Positions 53,702 through 62,809 of a stretch of DNA of 64,000 bases are shown here, one piece after another. Position 1 is the first letter of the stretch. The number at the start of each line of letters is the position of its first letter. The stretch spans positions 124,001-188,000 of the forward strand of contig NZ_JAAXPF010000002.1 in the NCBI RefSeq assembly GCF_012396315.1. Reading direction: 5' to 3'. The notes beneath the pieces were generated by a model. It made no database searches. It worked only from the letters and a program-made list of their open reading frames with translations, and was not told the origin of the DNA. Source of the stretch: Corynebacterium mucifaciens (GTDB lineage Bacteria > Actinomycetota > Actinomycetes > Mycobacteriales > Mycobacteriaceae). A program made the translations under genes and the position numbers.

Positions 53702-55375
53702 GTGGCATATCCACAGAGGGGCACCCGGTTGAGCCGTGCGCGTAAAGCGCTCGGCACCGCCGTGTGCGCCGCAGCTATTTCTGCAACGGCGGTTTTCGTC
53801 AGCCCCGCCGCGTCCGGTCAAAGTTCAACCTCCGCGGTCGGTGAGCTCGTCACCGCGGTCTCGCGCGCACAAGCCGACGTCGATGCGCTCAACCTCGATC
53901 TCGGTGGTCTGCAGGAATCCGTCAACCAGGCTTTGGTGGATCTGCACGACGCGCAGGTGAAAGCAGAGCAGGCACGGCGCGGGAGGGACGAGGCCGAGCG
54001 CCGCCTACACGATGCCCAGGCGCGAGTCGACGCGTTGCGCGCGGAGCTGGGTAAGCTGAGCCGGTCTCAATACCGCGGCGCGAACCCCGGCGACGCGCTC
54101 GTGGCGGTCAGCGGTTCTAGCTCGCAGCGCGACGTGCTGGAGCGCTCGCAGTTGCTGCGGCAGCGTTCCGAGGAGACTCGCGCCAAGCTCGCGGAGGCGG
54201 AGCGGGCACGCGCGGAGGCCGCCAACGACGAGGCCACGCTGCGTAAAGTGAGCGAGCTCGCCGACGCCTCCGAGTCGGAGGCCGAGCAGGCGCAAGCCCA
54301 CGCGCAAGAACTCCTGAACGAAAACCGCGCTGCCTTTGAAGCGGCGGCCGCGGAGCGTGACGCGGCCCAAACGGATCTGGACCGGGCGCAAGCTGCGCTG
54401 GACGAGCAGCGCCCGGCCCAGCCTGAAGCTGAAGCGGCGGATGGACAGCGACAGGCCGCTCAAGCTGGACAAGCTGGCAGCGCGACCGCTGCCGACCCGT
54501 ATGCGGCGACGCTCACGGTCTCTCGGGGCGACACCACCTACGAGGTCCCGGAAGAGGTGGTCGACCTTGTTCGCCAGCGGGTTTCCAGCAGCGCGCCCGA
54601 CGTACCCCAGCCGAGCCGAGAGGCGGTGGCTGAGGCGGTTCGCACAGTCGCTCAAACCTCCTCCACCGGCGATCTCTCCGGGCTCATCTCCCGGAGTGGG
54701 GTGCTCGAGATCGACGAGGACGCAATCGCAAAGGCAGGTGCTATCGCCGCCGGCATCGCGCTGGTGGGAGGTGCTACCGCGAACTACAGCTCGCCTGGCA
54801 GTGCCAATGTTGGAGCCGACGTCGACGCTGGAGCATTAGTCACGGCATTCGGTGACGGCCTCACGGGCGCGCTCCGTGGAGTGGAGGGCAATTCCGCGAC
54901 CGTCGCAGAGGTGCTGCCTGATGTCGAGAGCGCGGAAGAGGTCACGGAGCAGGCGCAAGCATCCGTCGCTGCAGTGTCGGACGCGTCTCAGATCGAGGCG
55001 GTGATTGCCCGCGCGCAGTCGATGATCGGTACCCCGTACGTCTGGGGCGGCGGCGACGCCAACGGGCCGACGATCGGCGTAGACGGCGGCACCGTCGCAG
55101 GTTTTGATTGCTCCGGCTTGGTGCTCTACGCCTTCGCGGCGGCTGGGGTAGCGCTGCCGCACTACACCGGGTACCAGTACCAACGCGGCACGCACGTCCC
55201 GGCCAGCGAGGCGCAGCGCGGAGACCTGCTGTTCTGGGGCCCGGGCGGGAACCAGCACGTGGCCATCTACCTCGGCGACGGCACCATGATCGAGGCGCCG
55301 CGGTCCGGCCAGAACGTCCGGATCTCGCCGGTGCGCTGGTCCGGCATGGCTCCAAACGCCGTCCGCCTGCTCTAG
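53702..55375 (+). CDS. ripA: NlpC/P60 peptidoglycan endopeptidase (RipA family)
   Basis: Exported hydrolase that separates daughter cells. The 557-residue protein has a signal peptide (about residues 1-42), a long coiled coil rich in Ala/Glu (50-260), a linker, and a C-terminal NlpC/P60 domain with the nucleophile Cys470 (FDCSGLVLYAF) and His519 (NQHVAIYLG). The coiled coil probably keeps the enzyme inactive until a partner binds. The GTG follows GAGGAG. The ripB gene of mycobacteria is absent. Expression is likely controlled by the leader. Confidence 0.92.
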   Translation: MAYPQRGTRLSRARKALGTAVCAAAISATAVFVSPAASGQSSTSAVGELVTAVSRAQADVDALNLDLGGLQESVNQALVDLHDAQVKAEQARRGRDEAERRLHDAQARVDALRAELGKLSRSQYRGANPGDALVAVSGSSSQRDVLERSQLLRQRSEETRAKLAEAERARAEAANDEATLRKVSELADASESEAEQAQAHAQELLNENRAAFEAAAAERDAAQTDLDRAQAALDEQRPAQPEAEAADGQRQAAQAGQAGSATAADPYAATLTVSRGDTTYEVPEEVVDLVRQRVSSSAPDVPQPSREAVAEAVRTVAQTSSTGDLSGLISRSGVLEIDEDAIAKAGAIAAGIALVGGATANYSSPGSANVGADVDAGALVTAFGDGLTGALRGVEGNSATVAEVLPDVESAEEVTEQAQASVAAVSDASQIEAVIARAQSMIGTPYVWGGGDANGPTIGVDGGTVAGFDCSGLVLYAFAAAGVALPHYTGYQYQRGTHVPASEAQRGDLLFWGPGGNQHVAIYLGDGTMIEAPRSGQNVRISPVRWSGMAPNAVRLL

Positions 55376-55393
55376 CGGGCTAGGCTCGGGGGC

Positions 55394-56440
55394 ATGGCCC
55401 TCAATGACTACGACGCACTCCTCGTCCTTTCCTTCGGCGGCCCCGAGGGAGAGGACGAGGTCATTCCGTTTCTCGAGAACGTCACCCGCGGCCGCGGCAT
55501 CCCCCGCGAACGCCTGGCACAGGTGGGTGAGCACTACTTCCACTTCGGCGGCGTGAGCCCCATCAATGCCCAAAACCGGGAGCTCATCGCCAACATCGAG
55601 GCGGAGCTGTCCCGCCGCGGCATCGACCTGCCCGTCTACTTTGGCAACCGCAATTGGCGTCCGTTCGCCGAAGACACGGCGAAGCAGTTGCTTGCCGACG
55701 GCCGCAGGAACGTGCTCGTCTTTGCTACGAGCGCGTGGGGCGGGTACTCCGCGTGCCGCCAGTACGACGAGGACATCCAGCGGATCCGCGAGGTCACTCC
55801 GGAGATCACCTACACCAAGCTCTGGCAGTTCTACGGGCACCCTGTGTTCGTTGAGCTCGTCGCTGAGGGGCTGCGCGCGGCCGTGGACAATGCAGATGGG
55901 CAGACGCGCGTGCTGTTTACCGCGCACAGTGTGCCCAGTGCCGCGGACGAAAACGCTGGCGGCCCGACGGATGGGCACTTGTACTCGCGCCAAGTGGAGG
56001 AGGCGGCGAAGCTCGTCGCAAAGCACGCAGGCGTGGAAGACTACGAGCTGGTGTGGCAGTCGCGCTCCGGAAACCCGGCGACGCCTTGGCTCGAGCCGGA
56101 TGTGGTGGACCGCGCGCAGGAACTCAAACGGGAGGGGATGGAGCACCTGATTTGTGTCCCCATCGGCTTCATCACCGACCATATGGAGGTGGTGTGGGAC
56201 TTGGACACCGAGCTGCGGCAGGCGTGCGAGGAAATGGGTGTGACCCTCGAGCGAACGCAGACTGTGGGGCTTGAACCCGAGTTCGCTGGGATGGTCGTGG
56301 ACCTCGCGCAGGCAGTTGCCACCCAAGTCAAGCCTGAAACCTTGTCTACGGTGACCGTGCAAGGCTGCACCGTCAACGGCGCCCCGTGTAAGGAAGGGTG
56401 CTGCGCGCCGGTGAAGCGTCCACAGCGTTCACGCGGTTAA
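55394..56440 (+). CDS. cpfC: Coproporphyrin ferrochelatase
   Basis: Inserts iron into coproporphyrin III in the Gram-positive heme route. The 348-residue protein has LLVLSFGGPEG, FGNRNWRPF and FTAHSVPSAADE. A C-terminal cysteine group (325, 332, 336, 337) plus Cys121 fits the [2Fe-2S] cluster of actinobacterial ferrochelatases. TAGGCT (55381-55386) lies 7 nt before the ATG. Often annotated hemH. Confidence 0.94.
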   Translation: MALNDYDALLVLSFGGPEGEDEVIPFLENVTRGRGIPRERLAQVGEHYFHFGGVSPINAQNRELIANIEAELSRRGIDLPVYFGNRNWRPFAEDTAKQLLADGRRNVLVFATSAWGGYSACRQYDEDIQRIREVTPEITYTKLWQFYGHPVFVELVAEGLRAAVDNADGQTRVLFTAHSVPSAADENAGGPTDGHLYSRQVEEAAKLVAKHAGVEDYELVWQSRSGNPATPWLEPDVVDRAQELKREGMEHLICVPIGFITDHMEVVWDLDTELRQACEEMGVTLERTQTVGLEPEFAGMVVDLAQAVATQVKPETLSTVTVQGCTVNGAPCKEGCCAPVKRPQRSRG

Positions 56441-57189
56441 CGCGCCCACTCGCGCTGGTAGTCCACCACCGCGTCGGCCACCCCAGCGATACGCGCGGAG
56501 CGGACGTGGCGCCACAGGGCAAAGAGCTGGGGGTCAAAGGAATGGTCGTCCAGCCGGTCTGTGACCGTCTCTATGATCGCGGCCACCCTGTCAGCCCGGG
56601 CGAAGAGCTTCGCGGCCCGGGCGGTGACGCCGGCAGGTAGGCCCGGAGTGTCGTAAAAATCTGCGAGGGTGCCCACTGCGAGGCGCGGGCTGGGCAACTC
56701 CTTACGCGTGCCGCCGGCGGCTTCGATGAGCACGGCGGCCTGGTCCGTGGCGCGCGAGAGCAACTGATCCGCTTCGCCGGGTGAGAGCCACTCCGGCTCG
56801 GGAAGCGGTTCCGGATCCTCGAACCAGCGCCAGCTCACACCGTCGCCTGCATACGTGGGGATCAGAATGTGGTGGGCGCCGACTCCGCGGACCACCAGCG
56901 CCCCGGCTTGCGTGAGCGCCTCCATCGCGGGGGATCCCGCCCGCAGCCGCGGTGCTTGTCCGGGGCCCCAGAGCACAAGTCTGACACAGGGGCCGGGGGA
57001 GTCGAGGTCGGCGACGGAACGGACGTCGTGAAGCAGATGCGCCACAGGCTCGCCGAGAAACGTGTGCCTGCCACCGAGGTCCGTGAGCGCGTCGAGCGTG
57101 TCGTCGGTGGACTCCACGTTGTAAAGCCAGGCCGCGAGCCAGACGGCGGTGTTTTGAAGGGGAGAATAGACTTCGGCGCGCGTGTGCAT
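56437..57189 (-). CDS. Conserved hypothetical protein (Rv1486c-like position)
   Basis: A 250-residue soluble protein of unknown function. It has no recognised motif; a GDGVSWRWFEDPEPLPEPEW segment stands out. Mycobacterium has an unknown gene in the same place and orientation between ferrochelatase and NfeD. I chose the ATG at 57189 since TACACT (57202-57197) is 7 nt upstream. It overlaps the ferrochelatase stop by 4 bases. Confidence 0.75.
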   Translation of the reverse strand: MHTRAEVYSPLQNTAVWLAAWLYNVESTDDTLDALTDLGGRHTFLGEPVAHLLHDVRSVADLDSPGPCVRLVLWGPGQAPRLRAGSPAMEALTQAGALVVRGVGAHHILIPTYAGDGVSWRWFEDPEPLPEPEWLSPGEADQLLSRATDQAAVLIEAAGGTRKELPSPRLAVGTLADFYDTPGLPAGVTARAAKLFARADRVAAIIETVTDRLDDHSFDPQLFALWRHVRSARIAGVADAVVDYQREWAR

Positions 57190-57229
57190 CGGGGACAGTG
57201 TAGTGGTGCGGATAGAATACGGACGCACT
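57190..57229. promoter_or_regulatory. Compact divergent promoter pair
   Basis: Forty bases separate two divergent start codons. TACACT (57202-57197, minus) serves the left gene, 7 nt from its ATG; TAGAAT (57213-57218, plus) serves DUF3097, 11 nt from its ATG. The -35 regions would overlap each other and the opposing gene, so the promoters may interfere. Confidence 0.6.
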
Positions 57230-58081
57230 ATGGGAGATAGCCGGTACAGCGGAGACATTTTTCAAGGCCACGCGCGCACAAAGCGGCCAGCGTACCCGGA
57301 GGTGCCAGCGGAGCCCGGCATCATCGTGGAAATCGTGGGCAACGACTTTGTCGGCGCAGTGGTGGGGTTTGAGCGCACATATGACGGCGACTTTGTCAGG
57401 CTGGAAGACCGTCACGGAACGCAGCGGCTGTTCAAGATGCTGCCCGGCGCGTTCATGGTGGAAGGCAGGCGCGTTACGCTGACGCGCTACGTCGCGCCGC
57501 GCCCGGAGGGGCCGAAACGGTCCAATTCAGGCTCACGCAAAGTTGATAACGTGCAGGCGAAAGTGGCCATGCCGTCTCGCATTTGGGTAGAGGGCATCCA
57601 CGACGCGGCGATTGTGGAGCAGGTGTGGGGCCACGACCTGCGCGTGGAAGGCGTCGTGGTCGAGTACCTGGAGGGCCTAGACAACCTGCAGCAGCGTCTG
57701 GACGAGTTCCAGCCGGGGCCAGGCCGCCGCATCGGGGTGCTCGCCGACCACCTTATCCAGGGCACCAAAGAGTCGCGTTTGGTTGAGCACGTTGGGCCGC
57801 ATGTCTTAGTCACCGGCCACCCGTACATCGACATTTGGGCGGCGGTGAAACCTGCGAGCGTGGGCATCCCCGCGTGGCCGGAGGTGCCCTACGGGGAAGA
57901 TTGGAAGACCGGGGTGTGCCGGCGGCTGGGCTGGTCTGACCCGAAGGTAGGGTGGCGGCGCGTGTCCTCGTCCGTGCGCACATTCCGGGACCTCGACTCC
58001 ACCTTGATCGGGGCGGTGGAGCGTCTAGTGGACTTTGTGACAAACCCGGAATTGTCCAAATCCGATCTCGGACACATGTAA
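57230..58081 (+). CDS. DUF3097 family protein
   Basis: A 283-residue actinobacterial protein of the DUF3097 family with no known role. Conserved features include RIWVEGIHDAAIVEQVWG, which resembles a TOPRIM-type Glu-Gly motif, and RIGVLADHLIQGTKES. The resemblance suggests nucleic-acid handling but is not proof. nfeD follows 10 bases downstream. Confidence 0.82.
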   Translation: MGDSRYSGDIFQGHARTKRPAYPEVPAEPGIIVEIVGNDFVGAVVGFERTYDGDFVRLEDRHGTQRLFKMLPGAFMVEGRRVTLTRYVAPRPEGPKRSNSGSRKVDNVQAKVAMPSRIWVEGIHDAAIVEQVWGHDLRVEGVVVEYLEGLDNLQQRLDEFQPGPGRRIGVLADHLIQGTKESRLVEHVGPHVLVTGHPYIDIWAAVKPASVGIPAWPEVPYGEDWKTGVCRRLGWSDPKVGWRRVSSSVRTFRDLDSTLIGAVERLVDFVTNPELSKSDLGHM

Positions 58082-58091
58082 GGTACGGCTC

Positions 58092-58520
58092 GTGGGATCG
58101 CTTCTTTGGTTCGTGGCCGCCGCAACCCTTGCGCTATTGGAGTTAACGGTGGGCGAATTGACTCTGCTCATGCTCGGGGCAGGCGCGCTCACCACAGCGC
58201 TGGTTGCGCTCGCTGGCGTGCCGCTGTGGGCAGAACTGGCCATTTTCGTCGCCTCGTCGGCGCTGTTCTGGGTGTTCCTGCGGCCCGTGCTTCGCACGCG
58301 CATGGACGCTCCGCTCGTGCTGGATGAGACGCCTCGCGCGCTCGTGGGCAGCCGGGCAGAGGTCGTCGAGGAGATCGCTGCGGGTGCCGGGCAGGTGCGT
58401 TTCGACGGCTCGCTGTGGTCGGCGCGCAGCTTGGATCCGGCGGAAACGATCCCAGCAGGATCCACCGTGACCGTTTACGATATCGACGGCCCTGTTGCTG
58501 TCGTGTGGAAGGAGCCCTAA
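58092..58520 (+). CDS. NfeD-family membrane protein
   Basis: 142 residues: three membrane segments (about 1-70) and a C-terminal OB-fold domain (ALVGSRAEVVEEIAAGAGQV). NfeD proteins partner SPFH proteins such as the one encoded next. GTG start, with TAAGGT (58079-58084) 7 nt before it overlapping the previous stop codon. Confidence 0.9.
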   Translation: MGSLLWFVAAATLALLELTVGELTLLMLGAGALTTALVALAGVPLWAELAIFVASSALFWVFLRPVLRTRMDAPLVLDETPRALVGSRAEVVEEIAAGAGQVRFDGSLWSARSLDPAETIPAGSTVTVYDIDGPVAVVWKEP

Positions 58521-59771
58521 GTGGGAGGGATCATCACCATCGTCATCATTGTCGCCTTGCTGGTGGCGATATTCACTGCCTCGGTCAAACTCATCCCGCA
58601 GGGTGAAGCTGCGGTGATTGAGCGGCTGGGGCGATACACCCGCACGGCGTCGGGCGGGCTGACCTTTTTGGTGCCGTACATCGACCGCGTGCGCCAGCGT
58701 GTGGACACCCGTGAGCGGGTGGTGTCGTTCCCGCCGCAGGCCGTGATCACCCAGGACAACCTCACTGTGGCCATCGACACGGTGGTAACGTTCCAGATCA
58801 ACGATCCGGCCAAGGCTATCTACGGCGTGGACAACTACCTCGTCGGCGTGGAGCAGATCTCGGTGGCGACGCTGCGAGACGTCGTCGGCGGCATGACGCT
58901 GGAGGAGACGCTGACGTCCCGCGAGACCATTAACCGCCGCCTGCGCGGCGAGCTGGACGCCGCCACCGCCAAGTGGGGCCTGCGCATTAGCCGAGTCGAA
59001 CTGAAGGCGATTGACCCGCCACCGTCCATCCAGCAGTCGATGGAGATGCAGATGAAGGCGGACCGCGAGAAGCGCGCGATGATTCTCACTGCGGAAGGCA
59101 AACGAGAATCAGACATTAAGACCGCCGAGGGTGAGAAGCAAGCCCGCATTCTCTCCGCGGAGGGCGAGAAACACGCGGCGATTCTCGCGGCCGAGGCCGA
59201 GCGCCAGGCCATGATGCTGCGTGCCGAAGGCGAACGTGCGGCCAAATATCTGGCCGCACAGGGCGAGGCCCGCGCGATACAGAAAGTCAATGCTGCGATC
59301 AAGTCCTCCGGCGTCACGCCGGAGCTGTTGGCCTACCAATACCTGGAGCAGCTGCCGAAGATCGCCAACAACGACGCGGCAACGATGTGGATGATCCCGT
59401 CCCAGTTCGGCGACTCGTTGCAGCAGTTCGCCCGCGCGTTCGCCGACAAGGACGACGACGGCGTGTTCCGCTACAAGGCAGACTCGCCGAACGAGCGCGA
59501 CCGGGAAATGGCGGAGGCAGACGACACGGACCGTTGGTTTGACACCTCCACCGACCCGGAGCTGGCGAAGGCGCTCGCCGAGGCGCGTGCGGTGGCGAAT
59601 AAGCACGTGGACGACCCGGACCCGACCCAGGAGCCTGCAGAAACGTCGCCCCAGCCCGGTCTAGAGCGACGCGAAATCACGGCCCGCGAACCCGCGGCGG
59701 ATTCCGACGAGAGTGCAGCGCCGGGGCCAGTTTCCCGGCCGGTTACCCCGTCTGAGCAGCCGCGCGAGTAA
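58521..59771 (+). CDS. SPFH/Band 7 (paraslipin-like) membrane protein
   Basis: A 416-residue stomatin-type protein: N-terminal membrane anchor, SPFH domain (PQGEAAVIERLGRYTRTASG to about residue 180), a long Ala/Glu coiled coil with repeats (AEGEKQARILSAEGEKHAAI), and an acidic, disordered tail. Such proteins form membrane rings with NfeD and organise lipid microdomains. It starts right after nfeD. Confidence 0.93.
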   Translation: MGGIITIVIIVALLVAIFTASVKLIPQGEAAVIERLGRYTRTASGGLTFLVPYIDRVRQRVDTRERVVSFPPQAVITQDNLTVAIDTVVTFQINDPAKAIYGVDNYLVGVEQISVATLRDVVGGMTLEETLTSRETINRRLRGELDAATAKWGLRISRVELKAIDPPPSIQQSMEMQMKADREKRAMILTAEGKRESDIKTAEGEKQARILSAEGEKHAAILAAEAERQAMMLRAEGERAAKYLAAQGEARAIQKVNAAIKSSGVTPELLAYQYLEQLPKIANNDAATMWMIPSQFGDSLQQFARAFADKDDDGVFRYKADSPNERDREMAEADDTDRWFDTSTDPELAKALAEARAVANKHVDDPDPTQEPAETSPQPGLERREITAREPAADSDESAAPGPVSRPVTPSEQPRE

Positions 59772-60300
59772 TCAGGTTCAGCGCAAGCTGCCACCCGGCC
59801 TGCTCAGCAGGCCACCCGGCCGCCTGTAACCGCTGGCTCATCGCCTGCTTGGAGATGCCCAGGGTTGCGGCGGCCTCGTTCTGGTTCATGCCGCGGCGCA
59901 CGAGTGAAGTTGCCTCGCGCCCCTCGTAGGTGCGCTTGTGCAGCACGTGCGCCATCAGCGCGAACACCGCGGCGATATCGGAGGCATCCGTTGAGGCATC
60001 GCGCTTATCGACGATGACCTGCACCTGGCCCGGCCTCGTGCCCACGGCCCTTGTGGCTGCGTGAGAGGCGTCTGAACTGTCCGCGATGCCCAGCCCGATG
60101 GCCCAGCTGCCGTCGGAAAGCAGCGCCATGATGAGGTTGAGCGCCGCCTCCGCATCGACGACCTCTGAGCGGATGTCCTCCACACCGAGCACCTCAAACC
60201 CGGCGACCCCGGGTAGGGAACTCAGCGCCTGGGCGGATCGCTCCACCACTGCGGCGCGCCCCTTCTCCCGCCCCCGGTACCTGGCATGCACTGCGATCAT
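59743..60300 (-). CDS. Putative helix-turn-helix DNA-binding protein
   Basis: A 185-residue protein with an N-terminal alpha/beta region and a C-terminal helix-turn-helix (RRGMNQNEAAATLGISKQAM). It resembles small regulators of the SatD type but I cannot assign a family firmly. A TACGCT -10 (60313-60308) lies 7 nt before the ATG. It overlaps the end of the SPFH gene by 29 bases. Confidence 0.75.
   Translation of the reverse strand: MIAVHARYRGREKGRAAVVERSAQALSSLPGVAGFEVLGVEDIRSEVVDAEAALNLIMALLSDGSWAIGLGIADSSDASHAATRAVGTRPGQVQVIVDKRDASTDASDIAAVFALMAHVLHKRTYEGREATSLVRRGMNQNEAAATLGISKQAMSQRLQAAGWPAEQAGWQLALNLITRAAAQTG
60003..60013 (+). repeat. Copy 4 of 11-mer GCTTATCGACG (inside HTH gene)
   Basis: Exact copy on the strand opposite to the gene; the coding strand reads VDKR, so it is not fixed by a shared peptide. 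Confidence 0.6.
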
Positions 60301-60320
60301 GGGCCGAAGCGTACTCGGGT

Positions 60321-60977
60321 CTACCCCTGCGCCTTGACTCCGACACGGCGCGTGGGCAGCCGCGCGTCCAGCACAAGACCCGCAACGCCGGCCACCGCCA
60401 GCACCGCCATGACAGCGACGAACACCGGGTCCGCCCGGCCCGTTAGTGTGTCACCGAAGAGCACAACCAGGATCGTGCCGGGGGCAGAGCCGACCAGGGT
60501 GGCAAGCGCAAACGGGATAACCCGCACCCGGGTAAGCGCGGCCGCGTAGTTGAGTATGGAAAACGGCACCGCGGCAATCATGCGCAGGCTGAGAATGGCC
60601 AGCCACCCGCGCTGTTCTAGGCGATGATTGAGGTTCTGAACCGAGGGGTGCGTCAGGCGGGGTTCGACCCAGTCCCGGAGGAGCGACCTCACGATTACCA
60701 GCGAGATGACGGCGCTGATCGTCGTCGCGGTGAGCGCGATGAGGATTCCGCGGCCGGCCCCGAAAAGGATCCCTGCAGACACGGTCATGAGCGTCCTCGG
60801 GATCGGGAACTGCGTAATCAGCACGTAGAGCAACCCGAAGACGACGGGGAACCACGGACCCGTGTGGTCGGACCAGTCGCGCAGGGTTGACAGCGGGGGG
60901 ACGTCGAGAAGCTGCCACGCCGCGATGAAAACCACTGCGGCAACAATGAGTAGCACCAGCTTGTTCGACCGTTTCAC
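60321..60977 (-). CDS. TVP38/TMEM64 (DedA-like) membrane protein
   Basis: A 218-residue protein with five or six membrane segments and the family loop FGAGRGILIALTATTISAV, with FPIPRTLMTV upstream. DedA/TVP38 proteins are thought to move lipids across the membrane. I chose the GTG at 60977; earlier codons overlap the tRNA and its terminator. Confidence 0.85.
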   Translation of the reverse strand: MKRSNKLVLLIVAAVVFIAAWQLLDVPPLSTLRDWSDHTGPWFPVVFGLLYVLITQFPIPRTLMTVSAGILFGAGRGILIALTATTISAVISLVIVRSLLRDWVEPRLTHPSVQNLNHRLEQRGWLAILSLRMIAAVPFSILNYAAALTRVRVIPFALATLVGSAPGTILVVLFGDTLTGRADPVFVAVMAVLAVAGVAGLVLDARLPTRRVGVKAQG

Positions 60978-61010
60978 GAGCCACAGTTTTACAGCAAGAG
61001 GTTGCCCAAA

Positions 61011-61042
61011 AGAAAAACACCCCGCTACGTGCTGTAGCGGGG
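61011..61042 (-). terminator. Terminator of tRNA-Leu
   Basis: A 9-bp perfect stem (61020-61028 with 61034-61042), 5-nt loop; on the minus strand it is followed by TGTTTTTCTTTT. It also separates the tRNA from the TVP38 gene. Confidence 0.88.
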
Positions 61043-61052
61043 TAAAAATCTG

Positions 61053-61138
61053 TGCCCGAGGGGGGACTTGAACCCCCACGTCCGTTAATAGGACACTAGC
61101 ACCTCAAGCTAGCGCGTCTGCCATTCCGCCACCCGGGC
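61053..61138 (-). tRNA. tRNA-Leu(GAG)
   Basis: An 86-nt class II tRNA on the minus strand: acceptor stem GCCCGGG/CTCGGGC, anticodon loop TTGAGGT with anticodon GAG (reads CUC, CUU), a long variable arm (GTCCTATTAACGGAC), T-arm GGTTCAAGTCC. The CCA end is not encoded (ACA follows). Confidence 0.96.
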
Positions 61139-61246
61139 TTTGGGTGTTTCTCAGCCTCTCGGCTGGGCACTCGCATAACTATAGGGCGGGGAGGGGCAAG
61201 CACCAAATCGCCAGCCCAGCCCTAGGGTTTTGCTAGCTTCTGAGAA

Positions 61247-62809
61247 ATGATCGCCCCACCCCGCCGAATGCTGACGTACCGCTGGTTCATCCCGCCCGCC
61301 CCACCTGCGGATGACCCTGTGCGGCTCCACCCGGCGCGCTGGAACAGCGGAAACCGGGTGGTTAGAGATATGGTCGCCGCGTACCCGGGCGTACTGGTGT
61401 TGCATATTCTGAGCTACCTCATCGGCTCGGGCATCTCCGCATTCGTGCCGGTGGTGGTGGGCATGATCGTGGACGGCCTGGTGGGGGAAGAAAAGTTCAA
61501 CGCGTGGTGGCTCTTCGCGGTGCTGGTCGGCATCTTTATTATCCAGTTCATTGGCGAGGCCACCGGCGACGGCCTGGCCACAGCCTCGGTGCGCCGCGTG
61601 ACCCACAACGCGCAGCAGCACCTGTCCTCGGGCGTGCTGCGCCGCGGAGCGGGAGCGATGAGCCCCGGCACCGTGCTCAACACCATCGACGCGGACGCGA
61701 ACACCGTCGGTCGCTACCGTGAGCTGCTGTCGTTTCCGCTGATGGCCATCGGCTACGCGGCCGGCGCGATGGTGGCGATGTGGTCGGTCTCCCCGTGGAT
61801 CTCGCTGGCCATCCCGGCGAGCGCGTTAATCATCGCTCTGTTCGCCGCGTGGACCGCGGGGCCGGTGACGCGGGTGTCGCTGAAGCGCCGCGCCGCAGAG
61901 GCTGATGTTGCTGGCTTGGCCACGGATGCGTCGCAAGGCATCCGCACCGTCAAAGGCCTCGGCGCGGGCGCAACCGTGGCAACACGTTTTCACTCGGAAA
62001 CGGCGAAGGCGAAGCAGTTGATGCTCACTCACCTACGTGTGGAGGTGTGGCTGGGTTTTGCCAGGTTCTGCGTGGCGTGGCTGTGCAACCTTGCCATCGT
62101 GGGCTTCAGCGCGTGGATGACGCTGCGCGGGGAGATCACCCCGGGGCAGCTGACGTCCGTGGCACTGTTGGTGCCGCCGGCGTTGAACATGGCGGGCTTC
62201 GCGTTCGGCGATTTAGCCAGCGGGTGGGGCAGGGCCGTCGCGAGCGGTCAGCGAATCGAGCAGTTGCACCACGCGGGCGACGACACCGCGGGGCCTGAGC
62301 CGACAGACACCCCGGTCCCAGGCGCGGGGCTGTGGATCCTCGAGCCGGCGGAGCGCTCCTACGCCACAGCCGCCACGTGGGCGCAGCGCGGCGATGTCCT
62401 GTTCCCGCCGCACACCGTCAACGTGTTTGAAGGCACCATCGCGGACAACGTGAATCCGCGCGGGGATGTGCCGGAAGAAGCGGTGAAACAAGCGCTCGCC
62501 GCCGCCCACTGCCAGGACATTCTCCGCAGGCTCGGCGGCATAGGCGAAAACGGCGAGTTGCCGGACGCGCCGCTTGGGGAGGCCGGCCTGAACCTCTCCG
62601 GCGGGCAGCGTCAGCGCGTCGCGCTCGCCAGGGCACTCGCCGCCGACCCGGACGTGCTCATCCTGGACGACCCAACCACGGGGCTCGATTCCGTGACCCA
62701 GGCGGACGTCGTGGCGGCCGTCGCCGCGCTCAGGGCGGACAAAACCACCGTGGTCATCACCGGAAACGCGGCGTGGCAGCACGCCGGAACCGCGCTGGAG
62801 GTGGCGTAG
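61247..62809 (+). CDS. ABC exporter half-transporter with degenerate ATPase (no Walker A)
   Basis: A 520-residue exporter half: six membrane segments (residues 45-320) followed by a shortened nucleotide-binding domain. The signature [12 protein letters not shown] (about residue 450) and Walker [13 protein letters not shown] are present, but the Walker A loop is absent: the domain begins [17 protein letters not shown] and reaches the Q-loop as [13 protein letters not shown]. The catalytic Glu is Asp and the H-loop His is missing (VITGNAAW). It must rely on the partner encoded next (stop TAG, start ATG 62810). The start has an extended -10 TGCTAGCTT 7 nt upstream. Confidence 0.85.
   Translation: MIAPPRRMLTYRWFIPPAPPADDPVRLHPARWNSGNRVVRDMVAAYPGVLVLHILSYLIGSGISAFVPVVVGMIVDGLVGEEKFNAWWLFAVLVGIFIIQFIGEATGDGLATASVRRVTHNAQQHLSSGVLRRGAGAMSPGTVLNTIDADANTVGRYRELLSFPLMAIGYAAGAMVAMWSVSPWISLAIPASALIIALFAAWTAGPVTRVSLKRRAAEADVAGLATDASQGIRTVKGLGAGATVATRFHSETAKAKQLMLTHLRVEVWLGFARFCVAWLCNLAIVGFSAWMTLRGEITPGQLTSVALLVPPALNMAGFAFGDLASGWGRAVASGQRIEQLHHAGDDTAGPEPTDTPVPGAGLWILEPAERSYATAATWAQRGDVLFPPHTVNVFEGTIADNVNPRGDVPEEAVKQALAAAHCQDILRRLGGIGENGELPDAPLGEAGLNLSGGQRQRVALARALAADPDVLILDDPTTGLDSVTQADVVAAVAALRADKTTVVITGNAAWQHAGTALEVA

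Noticed and set aside
54836-56362. A 508-residue minus-strand frame
   Set aside because: Antisense to ripA and ferrochelatase; no motifs and no ribosome site.
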